Source: Deltaproteobacteria bacterium
GTDB taxonomy: Bacteria > Desulfobacterota > DSM-4660 > Desulfatiglandales > B25-G16
Direction of reading: 5' to 3'
Assembly (NCBI GenBank): GCA_019308645.1
Contig: JAFDHR010000009.1
Location: 1-31,854 of the forward strand
DNA: 31,854 nt
The number at the start of each line of letters is the position of its first letter. The stretch's first letter is position 1. A program made the position numbers and the translations under genes. Below, piece by piece: positions 8,085 through 16,234 of this stretch. A model generated the notes under the pieces. The model saw only the letters and a program-made list of their open reading frames with translations, did no database searches and was not told the origin of the DNA.

Positions 8085-9323
8085 ATGTACACGTTTCCAA
8101 GGATTGACCGTTTGCCTCCGTATGTTTTTGCTGCTGTTGATGAGTTGAAGATGGATGCAAGAAAGAAGGGCGAGGATATCATTGATTTGGGGATGGGTAA
8201 TCCAGATTTGCCCACACCTAAACATATTGTAGAGAAGATGATAGAGGCGGTTCAAAAAGCGAAAAACCATAGATATTCTGCATCGAGAGGGATAACCAAA
8301 CTTCGGCATGCCATTTCTGATTGGTACAGGGTCCGCTTTGGGGTTGAGATAGATCCTGAGGAAGAGGCTATAGTCACTATTGGTGCCAAGGAGGGGATAG
8401 CCCATTTAGTTTTAGCCACTATATCCCCTGGTGATGTGGTGTTTGCTCCTAACCCTACATATCCCATTCATCCATATTCAGTAATTATTGCTGGGGGCGA
8501 CCTCAGGGGGATTCCTATTGGTCCTGACAGAGATTTTTTTGAAGATCTCTTAACTGCAACAAAGCAGACATGGCCCAGACCAAAGATGTTGATAATATCC
8601 TATCCCCATAACCCGACTACCAATATAGTGGATAGAGAGTTTTTTGAAAAGATAGTGGAGTTTTGCACTGATCATGAGATAATGGTTATTCACGATTTTG
8701 CCTATGCAGATTTGGTTTTTGATGGCTATAAGCCACCCAGTTTTCTTCAGGTACCTGGGGCCAAAGAGATAGGCGTGGAATTTTACTCCCTTACGAAAAG
8801 TTTTTCTATGCCTGGCTGGCGGGTAGGTTTTTGCCTTGGTAACAGCAAAATGGTAGCAGCCTTAAGGAAGATAAAGAGCTATCTCGACTATGGTATTTTC
8901 CAGCCCATACAAATTTCCTCTATTATTGCCTTAAAAGGATCCTATAACAGTGTAAGTGAGATGGCAAAAGTTTATAGGGAGAGAAGGGATACCCTGATCA
9001 ATGGTTTGGAAAGGATTGGCTGGAAAATAGAGAAACCTAAAGCTACCATGTTTGTATGGGCGAAAATACCAGATAGCTGTGCAGAGATGGGGTCCCTGGA
9101 ATTTTCAAAATTGCTCATACGAGAGGCTAAAGTCGCAGTTTCTCCAGGTATAGGTTTTGGGCAATATGGTGAAGGATATATTAGATTTGCTCTGGTTGAA
9201 AACAACCATAGGATTAACCAGGCTATAAGAGGGATTAAAAAGATAACAGATGGCTCAAATAAATGTTGGCTTGATTGGCTTCGGAACAGTAGGGACAGGT
9301 ATGGTGGAGCTCTTGCTCCATAA
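8085..9323 (+). CDS. alaC: Alanine aminotransferase AlaC-type (class I/II PLP aminotransferase)
   Basis: A 412-residue class I/II aminotransferase. It has [12 protein letters not shown] near residues 34-46, the substrate/PLP region YPHNPTTN (173-180), DFAYADL (204-210) and the PLP lysine K238 in [15 protein letters not shown]. The overall sequence resembles AlaC (YfdZ) glutamate-pyruvate aminotransferases that commonly precede hom in Deltaproteobacteria; LL-diaminopimelate aminotransferase is a relative. The ATG at 8085 follows AGGGAG. The C-terminal ~25 residues ([25 protein letters not shown]) look unlike the family and overlap hom by 74 bp. Removing one A from the run at 9237-9241 would end the protein at GIKR before the hom start, so a small frame error is possible. 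Confidence 0.88.
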   Translation: MYTFPRIDRLPPYVFAAVDELKMDARKKGEDIIDLGMGNPDLPTPKHIVEKMIEAVQKAKNHRYSASRGITKLRHAISDWYRVRFGVEIDPEEEAIVTIGAKEGIAHLVLATISPGDVVFAPNPTYPIHPYSVIIAGGDLRGIPIGPDRDFFEDLLTATKQTWPRPKMLIISYPHNPTTNIVDREFFEKIVEFCTDHEIMVIHDFAYADLVFDGYKPPSFLQVPGAKEIGVEFYSLTKSFSMPGWRVGFCLGNSKMVAALRKIKSYLDYGIFQPIQISSIIALKGSYNSVSEMAKVYRERRDTLINGLERIGWKIEKPKATMFVWAKIPDSCAEMGSLEFSKLLIREAKVAVSPGIGFGQYGEGYIRFALVENNHRINQAIRGIKKITDGSNKCWLDWLRNSRDRYGGALAP

Positions 9324-10549
9324 TCAAGAACTGATAGAGGGTAGAGTTGGTGCAAAGATAGTAGTAAAAAAAATTGCGGACTTGGATATTGTATCCGATA
9401 GAGGAGTAGATATTGACCCTGGATTTCTTACAACCGATCAATGATCCTGAGATAGATGTCATTGTGGAATTAATCGGTGGCTATGATCAGGCGATGAAAT
9501 ATATCTTAATGGCTATGGAAAGAGGAAAACATGTGGTTACAGCCAATAAGGCCCTGATAGCCAAACATGGCAGGATTTTGTTTGAGGCGGCTGAAAAATA
9601 CAATGTTGATATTGCCTTTGGGGCAGGTGTTGCCGGAGGTATTCCTATTGTGAGGGCCTTTAGAGAGGGCCTGGCAGCGAACCAGATTAAAGCAGTTCTG
9701 GCTATTTTGAATGGAACATCCAATTATATCCTCACCAGGATGACAGAAGAAGGGCTTCCTTTTAATGAGGCACTTTCTATAGCCAAAAGACTTGGTTATG
9801 CAGAGGCCGATCCAACCCTGGATATTGATGGAAGTGATGCTGCTCATAAATTGACCATCATTATTTCTCTGGTATCTGGGCGCCCTTTTACATATGAGGA
9901 TGTTTATAAGGAAGGAATTAATGGGATCTGTCCGGAGGACATAAGGTTTGCCGGTGAGTTTGGCTATTGTGTAAAATTGCTGGCTATTGCAAGAGAGGTG
10001 GATGGTCAAATTGAGGCAAGGGTGCACCCGGTTTTTGTTCCCCTGGATCATATTCTGGCAAATGTCAATGAGGCATATAATGCTGTTTATGTTGAAGGTG
10101 ATTTTGTAGGGCCCACTCTCTTTTACGGTCTCGGTGCTGGTAAAAGACCTACGGGAAGTGCAGTGGTGTCTGATTTAATGGATATAGCCAGAAATCACAT
10201 TAAAGGTATTACCAGGAGGATTTCACCTCTGTCCTTTGCACACTCCCCAGCCAAGGAATTATCTATTAAACCTATGGATCAGATAATTACTGATTATTAT
10301 TTTCGGTTTTCCGCAGTAGATAGCCCGGGGGTCCTTTCTAAGATATCTGGGATTTTGGGTGCACACAATATAAGTATTGCCTCTGTTATCCAGAAAAGGA
10401 GAGAGGCGAATGGCTCTGTCCCAGTGGTAATGCTGACCCATGAAGCAAGGGAAAGGGATGTCAGGAAATCTTTGGAGATTATTGATAAGCTTGACATTGT
10501 AACTGAAAAGACAGTTCTTTTTAGGGTGGAGAAAAAGACAGGAATCTAA
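9250..10549 (+). pseudogene. hom: Homoserine dehydrogenase, split by a frame lesion near 9430
   Basis: The first frame begins [22 protein letters not shown] (NAD-binding GFGTVGTG) and reads to FLTTDQ before TGA at 9442-9444. The second frame continues the same protein from NDPEIDVIVELIGGY, through GKHVVTANKALIAKHG, GGIPIVRA, LNGTSNYILTRM and GYAEADPTLDIDGSDAAHK, to a C-terminal ACT domain (VDSPGVLSKISGILG). Both parts fit homoserine dehydrogenase, which reduces aspartate semialdehyde for threonine and methionine. Family members usually have several residues between TTD and DPEID. Here only CAAT separates the two codons, so a deletion of about 14 bp rather than one lost base is suggested. A GAGGAG at 9401-9406 lies 6 nt before an in-frame TTG (9413), which could restart translation. 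Either a real split or broken gene, or an assembly fault. Confidence 0.85.
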
Positions 10550-11149
10550 ATGTATATAGTATGCCCAGATCTTGAAGGGATTTTTGTACCTGAAATCTGG
10601 ATCAGTGTATCAGAGAGGACAGGGATAAAAGAGCTCAGATTAACGACCAGGGATATTCCTGATTATGATCAGTTGATGAGAAGGAGGCTGGAGATCCTTA
10701 AAAGAGAAGGCCTTAAAATCACAGATATCCAAAGGGTAATACAGTCAATGGACCCTCTGGATGGGGCTACAAAGATTTTGGAGTGGATCAGGGAGAGATT
10801 TCAGCTTATTCTTGTCTCTGATACATTTGTTGAGTTTGCCGGCCCCCTTTTGGAAAAGCTCAATAGACCCACTCTCTTTTGTAACTCTCTTATTATTGAT
10901 CTGGATGGAACAATTATCGATTATCGACTTCGACAAAGGGATGGTAAAAGGCATGTGGTAAAGGCTTTAGAGGACTTGGGCTATAAAGTAATCGCAATTG
11001 GAGATAGTTACAATGATACCACTATGCTAAGTGAGGCGAATGAAAGCATCCTTTTTAGACCACCTGAGAACATAAAAAAAGAATTTACCAGTTTCCCTGT
11101 TATTGAAACGTATGAGGAGTTAAAAGCCGAACTGAAAAAGTATATATAG
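10550..11149 (+). CDS. thrH: ThrH, phosphoserine phosphatase / homoserine phosphotransferase
   Basis: A 199-residue HAD-superfamily enzyme. Motif I is CPDLEGIFVPEIW with D7 and E9, the DxE variant typical of ThrH; motif II is LVSDTF; motif III/IV is AIGDSYNDTTML. The block TTRDIPDYDQLM matches Pseudomonas ThrH closely. ThrH removes phosphate from phosphoserine and can pass it to homoserine, giving phosphohomoserine without a ThrB kinase. Its ATG directly follows the hom stop codon, which supports the homoserine role, and thrC is about 9 kb away in the same window. ATG has AGGA about 7 nt upstream. The 184-bp gap after it (to the convergent lipoprotein gene) shows no convincing terminator. Confidence 0.95.
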   Translation: MYIVCPDLEGIFVPEIWISVSERTGIKELRLTTRDIPDYDQLMRRRLEILKREGLKITDIQRVIQSMDPLDGATKILEWIRERFQLILVSDTFVEFAGPLLEKLNRPTLFCNSLIIDLDGTIIDYRLRQRDGKRHVVKALEDLGYKVIAIGDSYNDTTMLSEANESILFRPPENIKKEFTSFPVIETYEELKAELKKYI

Positions 11150-11333
11150 CATGACTTTTGATATTCACCATACTCGGTGGAGAGGGGTGAGATAATTGCA
11201 CTCGAGAGGGATTATCAGCTAATTGAATAAGTTTCTTAGAATATTAAGGATTGTCCCCTATTGATGTTGTTACTTGTGTTTACCGTTATTAATGGGGAAA
11301 ACGCCCTTAAAAAAAGTAAACAGTTAATCCCAA

Positions 11334-12056
11334 CTACGACCCTTTGTTAGGGGTGGCAAGAAAAATTTCGACGGCACGGTTTTTCTCACTAATCTTCTTT
11401 TCAATTTCCATATCTAACGGTCTGTAATGACCAACACCCACAGCAACCATTCTATGAGGATCTATATCGAAACCCCACTGTAAAATTCGCATAACAGCAA
11501 TAGCGCGAGCCGTGGATAATTCCCAGTTGGTGGGATATTTTTTTGAAAGTTCTGCGCAGGGGGGAAGTCTATCGCAGTGTCCAACGATATGGATTTCTTT
11601 GTCTTTAGCCTCTTTAAGTATTGGTGCAATCCGGGCAAGCGTTTCCCTGCCTTCCTTGGTCACATTAGCTGAGCCGGATTCAAACATAATCTTTTCCACC
11701 AGATTGACTTTTAATGCTTCCTTTAATAAATTAATCTGTGTTGTTTTAGTATCAGCTTCTTCTGTGAGGTTGTTTATCATGGTTTGAGAGGCTTGTATTT
11801 GGCTTTCACATTGACCGGTCAATTGGATACTATTATTCTTTAGCTCATCAACTTCTGCATCGAGTTGCCGGTTAACTTCCTGTAATTCATTCTTCTCTTG
11901 ATTTACTGAAATATGCAGAGTATTTAATGAATCATACTTAGTTTGTAAGGCTTGGTATTTGGAGGTGGTTACACAACCTGATAGAATTAATGATAAAAAG
12001 GAAAAAAGACAGATAATATATCGACTACTCTTTATGAAAATTGCCAATTTGCTCAT
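11334..12056 (-). CDS. OmpA-like peptidoglycan-binding lipoprotein with coiled coil
   Basis: A 240-residue protein. Residues 9-28 form a lipoprotein signal ending in LSGC (C28). Residues ~33-110 are rich in heptads with E, Q, L and N (coiled coil). Residues ~118-235 are an OmpA C-terminal domain with FESGSANVTKEG, IVGHCD, NWELSTARAIAVMRIL and VGHYRPLD. OmpA domains bind diaminopimelate in peptidoglycan, so the protein should tether outer membrane to cell wall. The usual HTD is HCD here and is followed by PPC, so a disulfide is possible. The ATG at 12056 is chosen because GAGGAGG lies 6 nt upstream and it starts directly before the signal peptide; a longer frame from 12170 crosses the promoter. 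Monocistronic. Confidence 0.9.
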   Translation of the reverse strand: MSKLAIFIKSSRYIICLFSFLSLILSGCVTTSKYQALQTKYDSLNTLHISVNQEKNELQEVNRQLDAEVDELKNNSIQLTGQCESQIQASQTMINNLTEEADTKTTQINLLKEALKVNLVEKIMFESGSANVTKEGRETLARIAPILKEAKDKEIHIVGHCDRLPPCAELSKKYPTNWELSTARAIAVMRILQWGFDIDPHRMVAVGVGHYRPLDMEIEKKISEKNRAVEIFLATPNKGS

Positions 12057-12099
12057 CGCTATCCTCCTCAGTTGATAACACATTGCTTTTTCGGGAATG

Positions 12100-12128
12100 A
12101 CTATAGAGAAATTCCCCTTGTGTGTCAA
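12100..12128 (-). promoter_or_regulatory. Strong sigma-70-like promoter of the OmpA-like lipoprotein gene
   Basis: On the minus strand TTGACA (12123-12128) and TATAGT (12100-12105) are separated by exactly 17 bp, close to the consensus. The expected start of transcription is near 12093, leaving a leader of about 37 nt with the GAGGAGG ribosome site. This also supports the downstream translation start at 12056. Confidence 0.75.
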
Positions 12129-12292
12129 GGAAAAAGTAACAGGAAAAAGTAACCACAACATATGTGGCATCAGGCTGGATTGCGGTTCAGAGGTTTTTCA
12201 GGAATATGCGTTGAAATATGACCTTAAATAGCGGGACGGGCCTAAGTAAAGTAACTCGACATAGCTAATAGTATTTTGGTAATCATTTGCTC

Positions 12293-13314
12293 ATGCCAGG
12301 ATTAGCTCGTTTAGACTCCCGCCCGCCTCGCCTGCGCGAGCTCAGGCTCGCGATGGCGGGCAGGCACCCGGCGTTCTTCACCACATTATCATCCGAGGAA
12401 TAGAGCGCAGAAAAATATTCAGGGACGATAAAGACCGCGATAACCTGTTAGAGCGCCTGAGTGATCTACTCCCAGCCACAAACATGGCCTGTTATGCCTG
12501 GGCATTTCTTGGTAATCACGCCCACATTCTTTTACGTAGCGGACCATATGGGCTGTCAAAGTGCATGCAGCGTTTTCTTATAGGTTATGCAATGGCCTAT
12601 AACCGTCGTCACCAGCGCTATGGTCATCTTTTCCAGAACCGTTATAAATCAATTGTGTGTGATGAGGATTCGTATTTTCCAGAGCTTGTGCGTTACATTC
12701 ACCTGAATCCATTGAGGGCAAAGCTGGTAAAGAAGCTTACTGAACTCGACAGGTATCGCTGGTGCGGCCATGGCGTATTAATGGGCAAAATCAAACATGA
12801 GTGGCAGGATCGGGATTATGTTCTGTCCTGGTTCGGTGGCAAGGAGCTGGAAGCCAAGAAGGCGTATCGTCAATATGTTAGGGAAGGTATTGGCCAGGGG
12901 CGACGTTGGGAATTGATAGGTGGTGGCTTAATCCGTTCCTTTGGAGGCTGGTCAGAGGTGTTGTCCATGCGCAGAAATGGTAAGCGGGTGCTTACAGATG
13001 AGCGGATACTAGGTAGCGGGGATTTTGTAGAGGGAGTTCTTGCGGAGGCCGATGAGAGGTTAAAATATCAGCACAGAGGTAGCAGGATCAGGGAGAACCT
13101 GCCGAAGTTCATCGATCAAGCATGTGAAAAAGAAGGAATTAATGTAAAGGAACTTCGAATGGGTAGTCGGCGCGGTCGTATCTCACCGGTCAGGTTGCAG
13201 ATAGCCTACCAATTGGTAGATGATTATGGAATTCCACTGGCAGAAGTAGCCCGACAGCTGGGAGTTTCTACCTCTGCCATCTCCAAAGCAATTACAAGGA
13301 GACTGAAACAGTAA
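12293..13314 (+). pseudogene. REP-associated tyrosine transposase (RAYT, Y1 HUH family), interrupted by a 47-bp palindrome
   Basis: The Y1 transposase is visible from APGVLHHIIIRGIERRKIF through AFLGNHAHILLRSG (HUH motif HAH), the block RRHQRYGHLFQNRYKSIV, and RYIHLNPLRAKLV, whose tyrosine is a candidate catalytic residue. A C-terminal part ends in a helix-turn-helix-like segment (VARQLGVSTSAISKAI). The true N-terminus MPGLARLD is at 12293-12316 in another frame. Between it and APGVLHH lies a 47-bp GC-rich palindrome (12317-12363) that shifts the frame. Without it the protein reads MPGLARLD-APGVLHH, as expected for the family. The first ATG in the main frame is at 12484, which would lose the first beta strand. 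RAYTs are thought to mobilise REP palindromes. Probably inactive, but a remnant from 12484 cannot be excluded. Confidence 0.85.
12317..12363. mobile_element. GC-rich REP-like palindrome inserted in the RAYT gene
   Basis: 47 bp with outer arms GCCCGCC (12321-12327) and GGCGGGC (12355-12361) and an inner GCGAGC/GCTCGC stem. Its length is not a multiple of three, so it shifts the reading frame after the eighth codon. In reverse orientation it has the same outer parts as the palindrome at 5570-5609, with a different loop. It occupies a point where the protein family has no such residues. Confidence 0.8.
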
Positions 13315-13675
13315 GTCAATCTTGTCAATAACGTCCCTAAATACAATAACTATGATTTCAAATGATCCGGAAGAGGAGAAGATGATAACTCACATCAGTG
13401 GGAGGCATATTGGTGAGTGTAAGTAAATAATATCTGCTCAAGTGCGCATATTGCTATCTACCTGAGATTGGACAAAATGGATTATCAGATCGCTGCACCC
13501 GCCGCTATTCCACTGCCCTTCATAGCGGTGGGTGAGCTCAGCCGAACCCCGCAGTGAGATGCGTAGTTATGAACAGTCGGAGACATAGGTCACACTTTTC
13601 TACAAAAATATCTTCCTCTCTTATCCGCTATTAACATGATCGTGTCTTCAAATAATCTTAAGATTTTTTACCTAA
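13315..13675. other. Intergenic region downstream of the RAYT with one REP-like hairpin
   Basis: No gene was seen in these 361 bp. The only clear structure is the inverted repeat CACCCGCCGCTAT (13496-13508) and ATAGCGGTGGGTG (13522-13534), 13 bp with one G-T mismatch and a 13-nt loop. GCTG and CAGC extend the stem, the latter after a short bulge. It differs from the other GC palindromes in the window and could be the RAYT's own REP substrate or a transcription stop; no T-run follows, so a classical terminator is unlikely. Confidence 0.5.
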
Positions 13676-14737
13676 TCATTTTTTCTTGGTCGTCTCCAGC
13701 TCCTTTTTTTTATTAATAATTCGTTGATCTGCAAGTCTGTTAGCTATTTCATAAGTCGGCTCGTTATGCTCTTTAGAAACTGCGATGATCTTCCCGATCT
13801 TTTCCTCTATTTCCTCCACCTTCTTCATTCCTTCCTCTGGTGTGCTGTGCTTTGACTCCACGTAAATTGCAATGAGCCCACCTGCATTTATCACATAATC
13901 TGGTGCATAACGTATCCCTTTTTCATGGAGAATCCTTCCATGACGATTTTCTTCTAATTGATTGTTGGCAGAACCTGCGACTATTTTACACTTGAGCTCT
14001 GAAACAGTCTCGTCATTTATTATGGCACCAAGAGCACATGGAGCAAAAATATCACAATCTACCGAATAGGTTTCTTCCAAAGTCACAACTTTTGCTCCAA
14101 ATTCTTGAAAGACTCTTTTAGTTAGCTCTTCCCTCATGTCTGCAACTATAAGTTCAGATCCTTCTTTGTGCAACTCCTTAGCCAGATTATATCCGACATG
14201 CCCTACTCCCTGTATCGCTACCCTTAAGCCGGATAAGTTAGGGCTTCCGTATACATCCCTGGCACAAGCCCTCATCCCACAAACCACACCATGGGCTGTA
14301 AATGGAGAAGGATCGCCAACCTCTTTTGAAATTCCTGCTACATGCTCTGTTTCTTGGTGCATTATTTTTGCGTCCTCAATTCCAATTCCCACATCTTCTC
14401 CTGTTATAAACCTTCCTTTAAATGTCTCTACACATCTACCATGGGCACGTAGAAGTGCCTCGGTTTTCTGCTCAGGTTTCGCAATAATCACTGCCTTTGC
14501 ACCCCCCGCATCTAAGCCTGAAATAGATGATTTACGGGTCATTCCTTTCGCAAGCCTCAACACGTCGATGAGCGCTTCTTCCTCATCACGATAGTTCCAC
14601 AGCCTGGTACCGCCCCAGGCTGGTCCCAATGTAGTGTCATTAATGGCTATTATGACCTTTAGACCTGTCTCTTTGTCGTAAAAGAATGCGATTTCTTCAC
14701 AACCGTAGTTTTTCAATTTTTCGAATAGCATCGACAT
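13676..14737 (-). CDS. Leucine (Glu/Leu/Phe/Val) dehydrogenase
   Basis: A 353-residue amino acid dehydrogenase. The N-terminal domain has WGGTRL (41-46), K69 in KGMTRKS and the catalytic lysine K81 in DAGGAKAVI, close to K68 and K80 of Geobacillus leucine dehydrogenase. The Rossmann motif GVGHVG follows, then APCALGAIIND and AGSANNQL. The enzyme would deaminate leucine, isoleucine or valine to 2-oxo acids with NAD. The C-terminus is lysine-rich. AAAGGAGGT lies just upstream; ATG at 14737 is 4 nt after it and a second ATG at 14731 is 10 nt after it, so either may be used. Repeat copy D begins about 20 bp upstream, so the promoter lies in or behind it. Substrate by similarity; phenylalanine or valine dehydrogenase not excluded. 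Confidence 0.9.
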   Translation of the reverse strand: MSMLFEKLKNYGCEEIAFFYDKETGLKVIIAINDTTLGPAWGGTRLWNYRDEEEALIDVLRLAKGMTRKSSISGLDAGGAKAVIIAKPEQKTEALLRAHGRCVETFKGRFITGEDVGIGIEDAKIMHQETEHVAGISKEVGDPSPFTAHGVVCGMRACARDVYGSPNLSGLRVAIQGVGHVGYNLAKELHKEGSELIVADMREELTKRVFQEFGAKVVTLEETYSVDCDIFAPCALGAIINDETVSELKCKIVAGSANNQLEENRHGRILHEKGIRYAPDYVINAGGLIAIYVESKHSTPEEGMKKVEEIEEKIGKIIAVSKEHNEPTYEIANRLADQRIINKKKELETTKKK

Positions 14738-14756
14738 ACGACCTCCTTTATATATT

Positions 14757-14963
14757 GTAACTACCCAGGTTGTCAGGTTCAAGGTTCACAGTTCAGGGGT
14801 TCAATCCCGATTTTATCGGGAAACCATTGTCCATGCCAAGAGTCCTCAACCGGCTCATGAAAAACCCGCATTTAACTGTTGATGGTTCAGTAAATAACCA
14901 TTGAACCCCGCCTGCCGTCCGGCGGGCAGGCGTGAACCCGGAACTTTGAACCTGTGTAGTTAC
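14757..14963. repeat. Dispersed foldback repeat, copy D
   Basis: A 207-bp element in the 617-bp gap between the leucine dehydrogenase and hbd. Ends GTAACTACCCAGGTT (14757) and AACCTGTGTAGTTAC (14949-14963) are an inverted repeat. Inside are a CCCGATTTTATCGGG hairpin (14807-14821) and the GC palindrome at 14910-14931. The rest of the gap (14964-15354) is AT-rich with no gene; it must hold the hbd promoter, but no box pair was convincing. Confidence 0.75.
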
Positions 14964-15354
14964 TATATATTTAAAAATTCATAATGTATAAATATACAAT
15001 TCTTAGTAGTTCAGTTACAAAAGCTTCCTTTTAGGTAGAAATAATCTAAAATAAAGTCAGTCATGTGTCAATGAAAATGCATTACAACATCTGGCATTAA
15101 AGGTGGTGCCTGCGAATTCCAAAGAGTGATACTATGCTATTCAGGCAAAAGACAGATCAAGCTTTTCAGGTTGATTTTGCTGTTATTTTAAGATATATAG
15201 CACTACTAACTAAAAAGGTGGCTAAAATTATGAATAGCGTTTTTGAAGATTACCATTTAAGCATGAAAAATCTATAAACTTTTGTTATTTTACCCATTTA
15301 TAATTTAATAATCTCACATTAATAAAATTCATTTGGTTTAAAGGAGGGTTAAGA

Positions 15355-16209
15355 ATGGAAATTACAACATTAGGTGTAGTTGGTGCAGGTCAAATGGGAT
15401 CTGGAATCGCCCAGGTAGCTGCTACGTATGGGCTTAAAGTAGTGATGAATGACATTGCCCAAGAATTTGTGGATAAAGGTTTGGCTTCTATTGAGAATAA
15501 TCTTTCCAGGTTGGTAAAAAAGGAAAAGATATACCCTGAAGACAAAAAAAATATTAGTTCCCGTGTAAAAGGCTCTATTGAAATTTCTGATATGAAAGAT
15601 GTTGATTTTGTAGTTGAGGCAGCAATAGAAAATGAGGATCTGAAGTTAAAACTATTTACTGAGCTTGATAGGATCTGCGCCCCGGATGTGATTCTATCTT
15701 CAAATACATCCTCAATCTCTATAACTAAGATTGCTGGATCAACAAAGCGGCCTCAACAGGTAATAGGCATGCATTTTATGAACCCAGTTCCTGTGATGAA
15801 ATTGGTAGAGATCATCAGGGGTTTAGCAACATCTGATGAGACGAATAAAGTTACCCATGATTTGGCCATTAAACTTAATAAGACACCAGTGGATGCAAAT
15901 GATTTTCCTGGCTTTCTCAGTAATAGGATACTTATGCCCATGATAAACGAGGCTGTCTACACGCTATTTGAAGGGGTAGGTACTGCTAAGGCCATCGATG
16001 ATATCATGATTTTGGGAATGAATCACCCCATGGGTCCTTTGGCATTAGCTGATCTTATCGGATTAGATACCTGTGTATCTATAATGGAGGTTCTTTATAA
16101 AGGCTTTGGTGATTCTAAATATAGACCGTGTCCTCTCCTTAAAAAATATGTAGATGCTGGTTGGCTTGGGAGAAAAACCGGAAAAGGATTTTATAACTAT
16201 AGCAGTTGA
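15355..16209 (+). CDS. hbd: 3-hydroxybutyryl-CoA dehydrogenase
   Basis: A 284-residue short 3-hydroxyacyl-CoA dehydrogenase of the Hbd/PaaH type. The NAD-binding motif is [11 protein letters not shown] at residues 9-19, followed by [13 protein letters not shown], the catalytic histidine in [17 protein letters not shown], the family motif [18 protein letters not shown] and the C-terminal [11 protein letters not shown]. It oxidises (S)-3-hydroxybutyryl-CoA to acetoacetyl-CoA, or the reverse in butyrate formation. The length is standard. AAAGGAGG lies about 7 nt before the ATG. It is followed after 25 bp by a glycosyltransferase gene, an unusual partner. Confidence 0.96.
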   Translation: MEITTLGVVGAGQMGSGIAQVAATYGLKVVMNDIAQEFVDKGLASIENNLSRLVKKEKIYPEDKKNISSRVKGSIEISDMKDVDFVVEAAIENEDLKLKLFTELDRICAPDVILSSNTSSISITKIAGSTKRPQQVIGMHFMNPVPVMKLVEIIRGLATSDETNKVTHDLAIKLNKTPVDANDFPGFLSNRILMPMINEAVYTLFEGVGTAKAIDDIMILGMNHPMGPLALADLIGLDTCVSIMEVLYKGFGDSKYRPCPLLKKYVDAGWLGRKTGKGFYNYSS

Positions 16210-16234
16210 AAAAGATAGCTGGAGAGACTGAAAT

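Noticed and set aside
9401..9444. Programmed ribosomal frameshift in hom
   Set aside because: No slippery heptamer or following stem was seen, and the missing bases point to a deletion rather than slippage.
9506..10051. 181-codon minus-strand open frame across hom
   Set aside because: It overlaps the well-conserved second half of homoserine dehydrogenase and shows no recognisable domain.
14136..14594. 152-codon plus-strand open frame inside the leucine dehydrogenase
   Set aside because: It is complementary to conserved coding sequence and has low-complexity S/P/A-rich translation.
5424..14963. CRISPR array
   Set aside because: Repeats are few, palindromic, of varied length and widely spaced, with no regular spacers and no cas genes.
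15282..15310. Promoter for hbd (TTGTTA / TTAATA with 17 bp)
   Set aside because: The -10 match is poor and the region is AT-rich, so such pairs arise by chance.
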